A stretch of 64,000 nucleotides of DNA from Epiperipatus broadwayi (Eukaryota > Onychophora > Udeonychophora > Euonychophora > Peripatidae): the NCBI GenBank assembly GCA_028023455.1, contig JAQFVV010000507.1:56001-120000 (forward strand), read 5' to 3'. The position numbers and the translations under genes were made by a program. Shown here in pieces: positions 33,197 through 46,000 of the stretch. Below the pieces are notes generated by a model. It ran no database searches. It was not told the DNA's origin and saw only the letters and a list, made by a program, of their open reading frames with translations. Position 1 is the stretch's first letter, and each line of letters opens with the position of its first letter.

Positions 33197-35911
33197 CTAA
33201 GTATCATAGTCCCCATCAAAGAAACCTTTTTGAAGACTAATCACTTCATCATCTGTAGAGTCAACAAGATCCCCAATAAGTTTGTCAGAGATCTGAACTA
33301 TTTGATCATATAGTTCCATTGTTGCTTCAAGTAAATTATCTCTGTACTACCTAATTGACGTTAACCCTAACAGCGTTTAACCCCTTCCTCATCACTGTCT
33401 TCACTGTTAGCCTCATAGCGAATGTCATTCTTGTATCTAATACTTTGATTTCTTTCAATTTGCTCTGTGTTTTCCTTGATGTGTAGTTGACTTTCACCTG
33501 CCTATTAGCTCAGGCAGGCTTGATTCTAAAGTCTATGTCACTCCACAATTCTTTTAAATTTTCAGTTGTCTTTGATACATTCACTAGATCTTCTAAAGAC
33601 ATTTCGAGTATTCCACTTAGACTACATTGATGTCCTATCCCCTGCATGCATTTTTCTTTTGAATCGACAAAACATTTGAACAACATGTTTTCTGGGGATG
33701 TTGGTATATCCTTTATTGCCACACCCCAGATGATAGAGATGGTGTTTTAACTTTAAGATGAGTTGAGACAGATCCTGAGTTTTCATCTGACTTCAGATCA
33801 AATATTTTGATCTTCTTTCTATCTTTTTGTTAACTTTGAGGAACCAGGTCCTAACTTTTTCCCTTGCTTTCCACTAAAGTCTATATTTAACTCCAGTGGA
33901 CCATTCTCATCTGTTTGAGAACCAGAAAATTCTTGATTTTTCCTTTTGCTTCTACTAACCAGTCATCTAATTGAGATGTTCTAGTTTTGGTCCATTCAGT
34001 GTCACTGGCCATCTCAAAAATTATTTGACTGACCACCTTTAATTAGTGCATATGATAACCCACTCCCTGCCTATACCATTGCAGTTTTCCTTTCTTCCAT
34101 CTATATCTGTGACTCAGTTTGTTTGCCCAACAATTGGAACTCTTCAGTTTTCAAATCTTGTGCTTCTTCCTGTGTGATCTTTTGAGATTCAACCACAAAG
34201 AACCAAGCCATAGTGCATGAATCAGTTTTAATTGAGATACATTTGTGGTATTTTCTGTTATTGCCTCCACACCTTTTGACATATCTTTTAAGAACAGGAC
34301 TTAATTAGGTGAGTCATGTTCCCCCACAGAAAACCTTTGGGCTGTACTTCACAAACTGTCAGGTAAATGGGACATTTGGTCTCTTCTAGGTTATAAGGCA
34401 GGTCAATTGGAGCTATTTTTTTGTGTAAATTTATTGAAAAGACTGCATTATTTGACAAAATTTCTATTCCAGCCCTCTTCTCTACCAAGTAGTTAAATCT
34501 TACCACTGTTCCAAATCTTGGCAATAGCTTCTGAAAGTCCATTTGCTTAAACCCCATATAACAATTTTGAATGACTCCTGAAACCATCTTTGACCTACTC
34601 GTATTTAATCTTGATTAAGTATTTGTGATACTATATAGATCTGATTCCTTTTGAAGTTCTCCTTTTTAAAAACATTTTCAAATTCAATGATGATATATCT
34701 CTTATTGGGGTGGTGATACACCCTTTGTATTGAATTATTGATTTGTAAATTCTTAATTAAAGCAAATAGTTCATTTTTGTCAGAAAAGTAAACAACTCAT
34801 ACTTGCTATTGGTTGTAGTAAATATTAATGTGTTTTCATTATGGTAATTAGAGAAAGAACTAAATAATATTGAGGGCACTCTAGCATTAAACTCATTGCT
34901 AATTATAATGCACTCTACCAGATTTAATTTGTCATTGTCATTACTTGACCATGTCCTGCTTAATTTGTCATTCAGTACAATTGAATTCTCTTTCAATTTC
35001 AGCACAGAAAACACTCATAGCTTGATCTTCTATCCCATGATCGATTCTGTTTAGATTGATATTATTGTTAGCAAATTGCATGATTCAGTCTTCTTTCTTA
35101 ATTTGAGGCTCCTGTTTTGATTTTCAATTGGTCTGCATAAGATAACCTTTTCCCAGTGTTGTCAATGTTTATTTCTTGATTATCTGAAGTAGCATTATTG
35201 GAACTTAACAGTGGAACCTCCAAATCTAATTGGCCCCCATTTATTTTAAATTTGAACAGAGTTATTAATGGCCTAGCAGACCTGCAATCATTTTGAAATC
35301 TGTTATGATGTTGTTTAGATTTAGTGTTTAATTCATAATCACTTTGCAGTGGGCCACAATCACTTAAATTGTCTTGAGATATTACTAATCCATCTAATTT
35401 CCTTTGATTTGACCATAAAGTATTATTCCCTGAATCATTTTGTTGCAAAAACCTTCTGTTATGGCAATTTTTTGACACTTCCAGCAAAGCACCCTCTTTA
35501 TTATAAATTTTCTCAGGATTTTTATTTTTAACCATTTGTGAACTTTTATTTTCTTCATTTTTAATTGTATTTCTATCATTTTGATGGGATTTTAGTGGCT
35601 TTTTCTCTTTTAAGCTAGTTTTAATTCTGTTTTTAACATCTTTGAACTTTTCACCTTCATTTTTTTTCCATTTCTTTCATTACATTAGATTCACATTTTT
35701 TCCCTTGTTGTTTATCAGTATTTTTGAGATGGATTTTTTTTTAAATTGATTGTTGGAATACTTCTATTCATTTTTTGTCATTGCCTGACATCTTCTAAAC
35801 ACCACTATTTAATTTTAACTGAGAGTTTTTATTCATAGAATCAATTTCTTTCGTGGTGACCATAGATTTGCATAAGCCTTGTTCAGGCTTAGAATCGCTA
35901 GCAGAATCCAT
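33197..35911 (-). pseudogene. Decayed ORF1/gag-like gene with ruined zinc knuckle
   Basis: On the minus strand an ATG at 35911 opens a frame (MDSASDSKPEQG...) that can be followed, with many stops and frameshifts, to a stop at 33199-33197: about 900 codons. The N-terminal third is lysine- and asparagine-rich. Near 35110 it has LSYADQLK, a motif type seen in gag-like ORF1 proteins. The central fragment at 34288-34587 ends in GFLWGNMTHLIKSC, which has the spacing of a CX2CX4HX4C zinc knuckle, but its first two cysteines are now Gly and Trp. The C-terminal part is acidic (fragment 33510-33722). No reverse transcriptase follows; instead a 1-kb tail ends in AATAAA and poly(A). Interpretation: a retroposed copy of an ORF1/gag-type (ZCCHC-like) transcript, long dead. 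Family assignment is by motif only. Confidence 0.5.
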
Positions 35912-37320
35912 CTTAAATATTCTAGACAGATTTCTTCTAAGCTGACTGACGAATTTATTCTTGTTTTAAGTCTCTAAGTTGGTATAATAAGTTGATAGAA
36001 GTCCTTACCTTTTTTATTTGATTGATGAACCTATAATTTTTTTGTGTAAAGGCACTATTTTTAAAATAATTGGAGCACTCGATTTACACCATTTGTATCT
36101 TGACTGTGCCACCTAGCACATAACTTTGAATGGACTTTTATATCAAAGTTGTGCTCAGTTAAAAGATGAATTGCAAATTGCCCAGACAATACTTGAAAAA
36201 AATAGCTACCTTTGCCAAAAGATTAACCTGCCTACATTGGGAATAAGGTTTTGAAATTTCATTATTTAATTACTAAAAACAACTGCTAGTGCTGGAACAT
36301 AATTAAGGGAAAATAGATAATGAATACTAAGAAAATATAATTGGATAAATTTGGTTAATTTATAATTCATTTAAATTTGCTACTTCAATATTAAGTTTCG
36401 ACTTTTATTTTTTTTACTTGTATTAAATCTTTATAGATAGGTATAGAGATTAATTCAATAATTTGTTGAAAGAAAGTAAATAATCTATTAACTATAATTT
36501 TAGACATTTTTGATCTTACAAATAATATATATGCCAAAATAAAAAATTATTTTAAAAAAAATTTTAAGACAGTTTCGTCTCCATAATTAAACAATATAGA
36601 TAAAAAGATGCTGGTATTTTCATTTAAATACAATGATTAAATTTTTTAAAAATAATATTTATATTCATTATACATGCACTTATTAATTCATTAGATATGA
36701 AATATTTTTGTTAATTTTATTAAGTTGTATAATGTATTTGAATCTTTTGATATACCCAATTTATTTCCGTTCATGTGTAGATTGCAGAAATAAACAATAT
36801 TAAGGAGTTTGTTAAATTGATGTCTTCTGTTAGTTTAACCAAAAATGATGAACCTTGTTAAAATCTGAGTGGATATTTAGCATCCTTATAATCCTGACTG
36901 AATAAAAATATCATATGAATATAATGCAAAGCAGGCTTATACACACATATAAATATTCACTATTCTCTCATGGTAAACTAGCTATTATGTTAACATATTC
37001 CCCTATTTGCTTTCATTCTGATTATTGGAATCATTGTTGGTATTTGCAATTTTGAATTTTGTATGGTCATCACTCCATCATCACCTCATCAGCAACTATA
37101 TTAAAGTAGTTAAAACATAATGCATGAAGCTATATGTATTGATTCATTCCCAAAACTGTACCACTAGTGAATATATATGTTACAAACACACATATATAGC
37201 ATTACATGTTTCATAATTTAAAAAAAAAAAGATTAGTTTTAAGATTTTAAAAATGTAATTTTCTAAAATAAAAAGATTTAAAACACTTTCTCTTCTTTTT
37301 AAAATTGTTAAATAAAATGG
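35912..37320. other. AT-rich non-coding DNA
   Basis: 35,912-36,250 may include the 5' UTR of the retrocopy. The remainder is AT-rich without features that I can assign. Confidence 0.5.
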
Positions 37321-38675
37321 CTAAAAATAAACAAATGTAAAATATCAAAATAAAATTTGTTATAAAAAAAACTTTTGTGAAAATATCTCATCGGCTTTGG
37401 AAAGCATTTAAGTTTGCAAGATTCCTGGATAATAAGATATTAGATTAATCTAAGCAAAAGATTAGATTAACATGGAATGTAAAAATCAATTAGTTAAGGA
37501 AATGTAAAAATTAATTAAAAATATAGATTTAAATTATGATTAATTAAAGATAATAAAAAAGAACAAAAGAGAGAGATGTAAAAGTTGCACCTTGGCTATT
37601 GTTCTTTAGTCTGGTCTGCACTTTGCTATCAAGTTATTCCAGTCATGTTTGTGATATGCAGTCAAGATTGTTATTAGTGCTATCACTATTTAATCTGGTC
37701 TTCAATCTCCAAATCAGTTCAGACAGGATGCAGAATCCAAACAACAGTGATCCAAATATTTGAAACTGTAAATGCAATAGTAAGCCAGTGGTCAACATTA
37801 ATGGAGAGGCCACATAAGCCATAGGAGTGTCTGACAGGGCTTTATGCCCCAAGTCCTTAGCCATCAACTATTTTGCCTCAATTAGTACCTGAAACTAGTG
37901 CCGAGATTGTAAAGTAGAAGCTGCTGCATACCCTCTCTCTCTCATTATTCAAAATAAAGTGGGAAGGAAAGCCAAGAAGCCATTGATGGAGAAACAAAAG
38001 GTCAAACAGTTGGAAAATAAAACAAATAAAAACCTAAATAAAGATACTTTTAGATATATTCTGATCCCAGTCCAAGCTCTTTTATTTTAAATGAAACCAA
38101 CTTTAATTAATACTATAGCTTAAAGTATAATCATTTAAAAAATGTTAATGTAAAATTTATTGCGTTATTTTATATTATATTAAATATATGTGTGTGTAAA
38201 TAAATATTAATGTTTGCTTAAATATTATTTTGTCTATTTTCTCTCTTTCTCATGTCACTGCATCACCAGCAAATTAGTGTGGAGTTATTTTCTGTATTAA
38301 GTAAATGTGCTGGACCCTGAATCAGAGTATGAGCTAGTCATGGGATATGTCAAGCACTCGATTGTGTGCCTGTTGTCTGAAACATGCTGACTATAACCTA
38401 TGGTTGGCTGGCATCTGAGGTTGATCCTAAAACAAATAAAATGCTTTGGATGGCCAGCAGTTGAGATGGGCCACATTCTGGAAAGGTGATAATGTTATGC
38501 TTTGCATAACTTAATCAGATCATGGGTACTGTTGATGGCTCTGCTATCAAGGATATTCTCCAGTCTGCTTGAAGGGAAGGTCTATTCCTGTGATATTAAA
38601 AATTATGTCAAAAGGTTTTTAAACCCAGTTAAATCTTCAAGAATAAATTCTCTCTTATTGAACCCAGTTCAAATA
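37321..38675. repeat. 1.35-kb direct repeat, copy A
   Basis: Nearly collinear with 39366-40690. Both copies begin 'ctaaaaa..ataaacaaatg', share a block around 'tgttctttagtctggtctgc', a block 'caccagcaaattagtgtgg' and a block 'acaaataaaatgctttggat', and end 'acccagttcaa' or 'actcagttcaa'. Identity looks about 80-88%. All frames are broken; the 74-codon minus-strand frame at 37643-37867 is not kept open in copy B. It could be a duplicated segment, or the LTR-like ends of a non-coding element. Confidence 0.8.
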
Positions 38676-39365
38676 CCATTCAATGTGGATGCCAAAGTGC
38701 CATCAATTAACCCAGAATAAGCAAAGTTAAAAAAGTAAAATCATAATTAAAAATATAAAAAAAGTTTGAAATTAAAATTCAAAATAAATGCTAAATTGCA
38801 TAGTTATAAAAATTAAAATGGTGAGCAGTGTGAGAAGAGAAATAGACTGAAGCAAATATTAAGAATTAAAATAATTAAAAATATAAAATAGTTAAATGTA
38901 TAATGTAACTAAAAAGAAGAGAGAAAAGTGCGGTCAGAAATGACAAATAATTTATTACTGGGGCTTTGGAGTTTGTGGAACACTTCATTCGATTAAAATA
39001 TTTAATCAAACACTCCATTCAATTTAAAAATAAAAGAAAATAATGAAAATTAAGAACCACCTGATAAAAGTTAGGAGGTTTAGAATGTATATTAACTGGA
39101 TGGATTTTTAGAAAGAAAAAAAATGTTTATTGTATGCAGATTATGAGAATGGGAATAACATTAATAAAATAACATGTTTTTTTGAAAATTAATAATGGAA
39201 AGATCAAGAATAAAATAAAAATAAAATGTTTTTCTTTTGTTTTGAAAAGTAATAACATGAAAGAAACAGAGTTTAATTTTCTTATTTAAAGTACAATAAC
39301 AAAGTTTTAGAGAAAATATACACTAATAAAATAAAAGTTTTTTTTTTTTTGTAGAGAATTGAAAT
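38676..39365. other. 690-bp spacer between the direct repeats
   Basis: A-rich, non-coding, with many 'aataaaa' stretches and a T-run at 39339-39350. Nothing in it resembles a gene; no primer-binding site or polypurine tract was recognised next to the repeats. Confidence 0.5.
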
Positions 39366-40690
39366 CTAAAAAAATAAACAAATGTAAAATATTAAAATAA
39401 AATTTGTTATAAAAGAAACTTTTATGAAAATATCTCATCAGCTTTGGAATGCAATTAGGTTTGCAAGATTCCTGGATGATGAGATATTATATTAATCTAA
39501 GCAAAAAATTAAATTAATGTGAAATGTAAAAATCAACTAATTAAGAAAATGTAAAAATTAATTAAAAATATAGATTTAAATTATGATTAATTAAAGATGA
39601 TTAACAAAAGAACAAAGGAGAGAGGAATATAAAAGTTGCATCTTGTCTATTGTTCTTTAGTCTGGTCTGCATTTGTGATCAAGTTATTCAAGTAGTCAAT
39701 TTGTTATTAGTTGGGTTTGTGATATACAGTCGGGATTGCTATTAGTGTTATCACTATTTAGTCTGGTCTTCAATCTGTAAATCAGTTCAGACAGAATGCA
39801 AAATCCAAACAATCAGAGATCCAAATATTCAGAAACTGTAAATGCAGTAGTAAGCCAGATATTACTGCTGTGATCAACCTTAATGGAGAGGCAATATAAC
39901 CCATAGGAGTATCCAACAGGGCTTCATGCCTCAAGCCCTTAGCCATCAACTATCCTGCCTGAATAAATACTTGGAATAAATGCTGAGATTGTAAAGTAGA
40001 AGTTGCCACAACCCCTCTCTCATTATTCACGTAAACCTGGAAGCAAAGTCATGAAGCCATCGATGGAGAAACAAAAGCCCAACTGGTTGGAAAATAAAAC
40101 AAATGAAAACCTAGGTAAAAATACTTTTAGATACATTCTGAATACAGTCTAGACCCTTTTATTTTAAATGGAATGAACTGTGCTATTTTATGTTATATTA
40201 AATATATATGTGTATAAATAAGTATTAATATTTTCTTAAATATTATTTTGTCAATTTTTACTCTTTCTCATGTGACTGTGTCACCAGCAAATTAGTGTGG
40301 AGTTATTTTATGTGTTAAGTAAATGTGCTGGCCTCTGAGACAGAGTGTGATCTAGTAATGAGATATGCCAAGAGCTAGATTGTGTGCCTGTTGTCCAAAG
40401 CATGCTAACTATAACCTATGGTTCTTTGGCACCGGAGATTGATCTTCAAAACAAATAAAATGCTTTGGATGGCAGGGTTTGAATTCAGCAGTCGAGGTGG
40501 GCCATGGTCTGGAAATATGATTGGGTTATGCTTTGCATAGCGTGATCTGATTGTATGTTTCATTAATGGCTCTGATATCAAGGGTATTCTCCCCTCTGCT
40601 TGAAGGGCTGGTCTGTTCCCATTTTTTAAAAAAATATTATTAAAGGGATTTAAACTCAGTTAAATATTCTTCTTTTTGGACTCAGTTCAA
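39366..40690. repeat. 1.33-kb direct repeat, copy B
   Basis: Partner of 37321-38675 with scattered substitutions and small indels (for example, a deletion around 40,170 relative to copy A). It ends at a TA microsatellite (40691-40706). Confidence 0.8.
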
Positions 40691-42570
40691 TATATATATA
40701 TATATAATACTAAATACACTTAGTATAAAATATGTATGTAAATAAATGAAAGCAGATAACCTCCAAGAGTTATAAGTAGCAGTGCTCAATAATCATTAAA
40801 TGTAAAAAAGAAAAGGATGGTGATCATTTTTATCTACTAGAGGTTGTCTGATTTCATTTAATTTATGTAAATATTTTAGGTTAAGTGTATTTTAGCATTT
40901 AATATATTTATATTTATTAGACAAATTTTACATTGATATTATAAAGTTTTTAAAAGTCAAAGTATGACTGATATATATTATACTTAAAACATAAATTGAA
41001 TGCTTTATTTCAAAAATGGTCAGCAAATGTTTGCTTAAATAAAAACAAAATTGAAAAAAAGGATAGTCTGTTCTTTTCTTTCTGTACATTTATTGATACA
41101 TGTCAAAATCTCACAAAACTATCTGTCATGACAGGGCACCACTAGACTATTCAGACCTAAAAAATTTATAAAGGTGGCAAATACCATGAAGTTCAACTTT
41201 TATCTAACTGAAATCCCCAATCACTAGCTCATGGAGAAGCTGAGCTTAAAATGTCATGCTATATATTTAGAATTTCTAATTCTTGATTTTAAAATATTAT
41301 TAATAAAATATATAAAATAATTTACTGCCAAAATTAATACAACAAAACATTTTTTATTGAACACAGACACACATTAATACAAACATTCTGAAGATTGAAT
41401 TAACTATTAAATAGATTTGATTTAAGTTATGTGCACTGATGAGTACATTCAATAAATTTTAATATTTTGCTAAGCAAAAATATACTATATAGAATACGCA
41501 TTTAACTAACTCAATTCTTTTAACTTCAGGCTACAAGTTCACATCCAAACCAACACCAGATTATTATGTGATCAATACAAAATGAAGATGTTAGCATAAA
41601 AAAAACCTGCTGATATGAATGTTCAGCTGTAGCATGATATAATTAAAAAAATAATGATCCTCATGCCATACAGAAATGTGCATCTGTCTGGTGAGGTAAT
41701 CATTTGGAACTATATAAAAGACATGATCTATAAATGGGAAACAGCAGTCTTTGCTGGCTTACTGTCCCAACCAGAGTGTAATGAGATCAGTAGTGCAGGA
41801 AATACATCTATGACCATTGGCAATGTGATGACTACACTTTTAGGCCATGCATTCAGGTGGGTACTATGCCTTGTATGCTAGCACAGCACAAGGAAATGAG
41901 ATTCCATTGTGCCTCCCCAGATTACATTGACATAAAACACCTGTACATCCTTCCATCAGCAATGATTCAACTACAAAAGAAATAGCCCAAAATTAACACA
42001 CCTAAACTAACATAATCTTATGAATCTATGCAATCATTTATATCTATTTCAATTTTTACAAATTATAGATAGTAAAAATTAATGTATATTTAAATTTTTA
42101 ATAGTGCTTGTGTTTGTAATGGGAAATAAATTCTTGAAATCCAAAACTTTCATAAAGCAAAAAAAAAAAAAAATTGTAAAATGGGAATTTTGCATTAATG
42201 ATAGTCTATAAATGTATAAGTAAATTATATGAAAAATATTATTATAATCTTTAATTTCACTCTTATATTTCTTTTGCATTTTTTAATACATATACAAAAA
42301 GTTTAAATATGTTACATTTATATATAAAAAAAACGTGTAGAACATACACATATTTATATCAAACTAAATAAAAACCATTGTTATTTGCATTAAAAATTTC
42401 TATTAATGAAGTAATCTAATTATTATGACCATTTGAGAAATTTAAAGCTATTTTCTTTATATATATATATTAGAAGCCAGTCAACACTTAGACAATCCCA
42501 ATATCAATAGCAATCAACAATTTCAAACTGTTGTCAAAACAACCTCCTTTTAACAATATATATATATATT
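40691..42570. other. Non-coding DNA; one more complex block at 41,560-41,930
   Basis: AT-rich apart from 41,560-41,930, where a 75-codon frame (41654-41881) encodes a peptide without recognisable motifs. Its edges are not splice-like and I do not call it a gene. The rest is low complexity. Confidence 0.45.
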
Positions 42571-43030
42571 GTAATGGAATGTACTTGCTGCATTCCATTT
42601 AAATTAAAGAATGAAGGCCCCAAACATTAGGAAAGCCAAATATAATGGAATGTATCTTTATATGATCTCAAATGAAAATAAACATATGAACTTTTGCAAC
42701 AATAATCATTAGTTAACCAAGCCCCTAACTTTGATACACCAAATATAATGAATAATTAAACAAACATATTATGCTGACCACGTTGTGGTGTCCAAATGTA
42801 ATGGAACATACTTTTACTCCATTATGCCAATCATCAGATAACTGGGACCAACAGTTTGTGGTGCCAAATGTAATGGACAATATATCATATAAACATATTT
42901 TACCTCAAATGTAATGGAACGTCAATATATGAGAAGAAAATAATGCTTCAAACATTGGATGATAAATGTAATGGAATATATATAATCTAAATGAATCCAA
43001 TTGTTGAGAAAGCCTAATATAATAAATTAT
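42571..43030. repeat. Degenerate repeat with 'ccaaatgtaatggaac' core
   Basis: A core of the type 'caaatgtaatggaa' recurs at about 42571, 42640, 42739, 42793, 42864, 42905 and 42963 (once more as 'taatataataaatt' near 43016). It is usually preceded by 'aaact.t.ggtg' or 'aaacatt.gga'. Spacing varies from about 40 to 100 bases. This is an old, eroded minisatellite. Confidence 0.7.
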
Positions 43031-46000
43031 TTGATTTAAATGAAGAAAGACAAAATTATCCCAGTTATATTTAAATAAATTGTTTATATGCCCTTCCAAC
43101 TAGCTATACATGAAATAAATCTAAAATCATACAGAGCAATGAGATCTATCATTATAATTTATTTTCAAGGTTGATATGACTAACTAATCAAACATATATC
43201 AGAAACAAAGGGAATTCTATTAAATCCAATATACACATCTATTATGCAAATTTATGTATATCTAAACATATCAATGAATAATAATATGTGTAAGTGGCCT
43301 AAAGACTAAACAATAAGTGAAATATAAAGTTATCCTCTATTAAATTGTGAATTCAATTAATTTCATAATGATTCTGGCATTAAAAGAAAAATAAGAATAA
43401 AATATTAATACTCTTTCAAATAAATTACAAAGGCATTACTTATAAAACAAATAGTACATCCTTTATTTTATATTATGGTTTAATTTTAGGTAATATCAAT
43501 GTTTTAAATACAAACCCAAATAATAAGTATACATATATACTTGCAATAAATATATATATTAAATATATAAAGACATATCTGTGCTTAACAAGTAGGTATC
43601 AATATAAATACAAATCCATATTTATATTTTTCAGATATTTAAAATAATAATAAAAAATAATATTATATACAGCAAATACATATAAATTATTGTTTTGGTA
43701 TGCATAAGAATCATTATATAAAGTTAAAAAAAAAAATGGAAATAAATTAATAATAAAACAATTTTTATAATAAAAATTTGCGAATATAAATTTACTTATT
43801 AAAATATACATAACAACTCATATGCAACCCAAACTTATAAGCCATACTTTAAGATTTTAAATTACTTAAGTGTTAATTTTGACACCTGTTAAATGTTTAT
43901 TGCTGTTAGAAAACAAGACGCTTGAATTGAATATTTATAAAATGTTATATTTTTATAATGAAAAATAAAAGTAAACAAAAAATATCGATCTCAAAAATAT
44001 ATTTATATATCATTTATACATATAAAATTATTGACTACCTTTCAAAGTTCACATGTCCAGTTTTCCTTCAAAAGTCAACTTATTCCCTTGTTTTATTTCT
44101 TTATCCATTTAATATTAGAATGCATTCTAGTTAAAGTGAAGAAACTATCACGTTAGAGAAAATTGTCAATTCTTGGATGTATGTATATTTTTATCCTTCT
44201 AAAATTTCTTTCCTTGAAAAATAAATAAATAAATTGAAATGTTGAATCCAATATATTAATTTTAGTTACCTCCAGATTATTATTAGATTGATCATTATAG
44301 ATTCCAGATAGCTATGTCAAATTTCGGCTTCAAACGCGATGCAATTTGCTTAGTTTTTTCTTTTTAAACTGCCTTGGAATAAATGAAAGAAAACGGTGCA
44401 GCCTCTTGGCTGTGATATATCTCTATTAGCCTGTCATGATTTATGTATTTACCATAGAAATCTATCTTATTCCAATATTCTGAAGAATGGTAATTTCAAA
44501 GAAAAAAAAAAAATACAACAAATTTTTATCCTTCAGTTGGTTTTTTTTTTTTACTATCTTAATAATAATAATGGCCTCTTCTTGTTATTGCTGTTGTTCC
44601 ACGTGCTAGCAAATGCTGTTTTGAAAACCATTGTTACACATGTTTTATTTTAAACAATTAACATTAAAAAAAAAAAAAATATCAAGCATATATATATATA
44701 AAAATATTAAATTGAAAATTTATTCGACAGCTTTAAAAATATATATATACATAAATAATAATATTGCATTTTTTTAATAATCACTGCAAATAAAATAATT
44801 TTTTTATATAATCAACAATTTATATGTGTCTATTTATTTATAATAATTAAATATTCATAACGATGTACCATCAACATATAAATAAAATAATAACTTCAAA
44901 CAATAACTATACCTAATAACCATAAACAATGATAATACTTCATATATAAACATCAACTCAAAGAGATTTTTTTTTTAATAACAAATGCCAATTTTTAAAA
45001 TATAGATAAACTTATCGATATTTACAATATATATATATATATTTGGTGTAGACAAGTGTTTAAGAATACTATTACTATTTTATTTTCAAAACAAATTATA
45101 TTTATTTTTAAATTTTTTGATTAATAGAAAAATTAAAAAAAAATAGCTCTACAATGGACTATAAAATGGGAAAAAAATAGTTATAAAAAAAAATAAAAAA
45201 TAAAACAGTAGATATTACTAAAAAGCTTAAAAATTGTCACAGGAAAATGAAGATGTTTAGAAATTATAAGCTCTTGCTTAGTAAAGAAGAAACTATATTA
45301 GATAAGTTAAAGCTTTAAGACACCTTTTTTTTCTTCTTCATATTTAAAAATAAAAAACTATAGTAGTTATAACCTTTTGTTTTTTGAAAATGACTTATTA
45401 AAAAATGAATCAGAAAATTAATTTTTTATACAGAAATTTATAAAAAAAATTGGTGTTTTAAAATTAAAATATCTTAAACTTTACTTCACAATATTACAAG
45501 AAATTCAAGAATCTAATGAAATGACAAACATTTTTTTAAATAAATTAAACACAAGGTAGAACTATATAAATTCATTTCCCCCCCAAAACCTTGCATAATC
45601 CAAAAATATAATAAATAGTGTCACTGAAAATAACATAATAACATAATGTATTATAAAATCTTTAAAGTGCTATGTACAAATTATGAAATATTTTATTTAT
45701 TGCTACATTATATGATCACTGTATGGAGAGTTTTGCCTGTTTATTGCTACATTGATAAAATAAAGTCATCAATATCTGCAAGAAAAAAAAACTAATCTCA
45801 TATCAATTGGATCATAATAATAATATTTAAAAAGAAATAAAATTGCTATGTTTATGTGAGGCTTGATTGGCCTTTTCATAAAAAGTTGAGTGCAGTTCAA
45901 GTTTAAAATACATGTCCTACAGAGATTGTCATTGTCATCAATGTAGCAATGGGTAAAAAAATAAATAAACAATTTGCAAAACCTTATATAAAGTTCAACT

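Noticed and set aside
41414-41450. CTGATGA at 41.4 kb
   Set aside because: No GAAA box at a usable distance and no helix II.
41654-41881. 75-codon frame in a more complex block
   Set aside because: No motif, no splice-like edges; not enough to call a gene.
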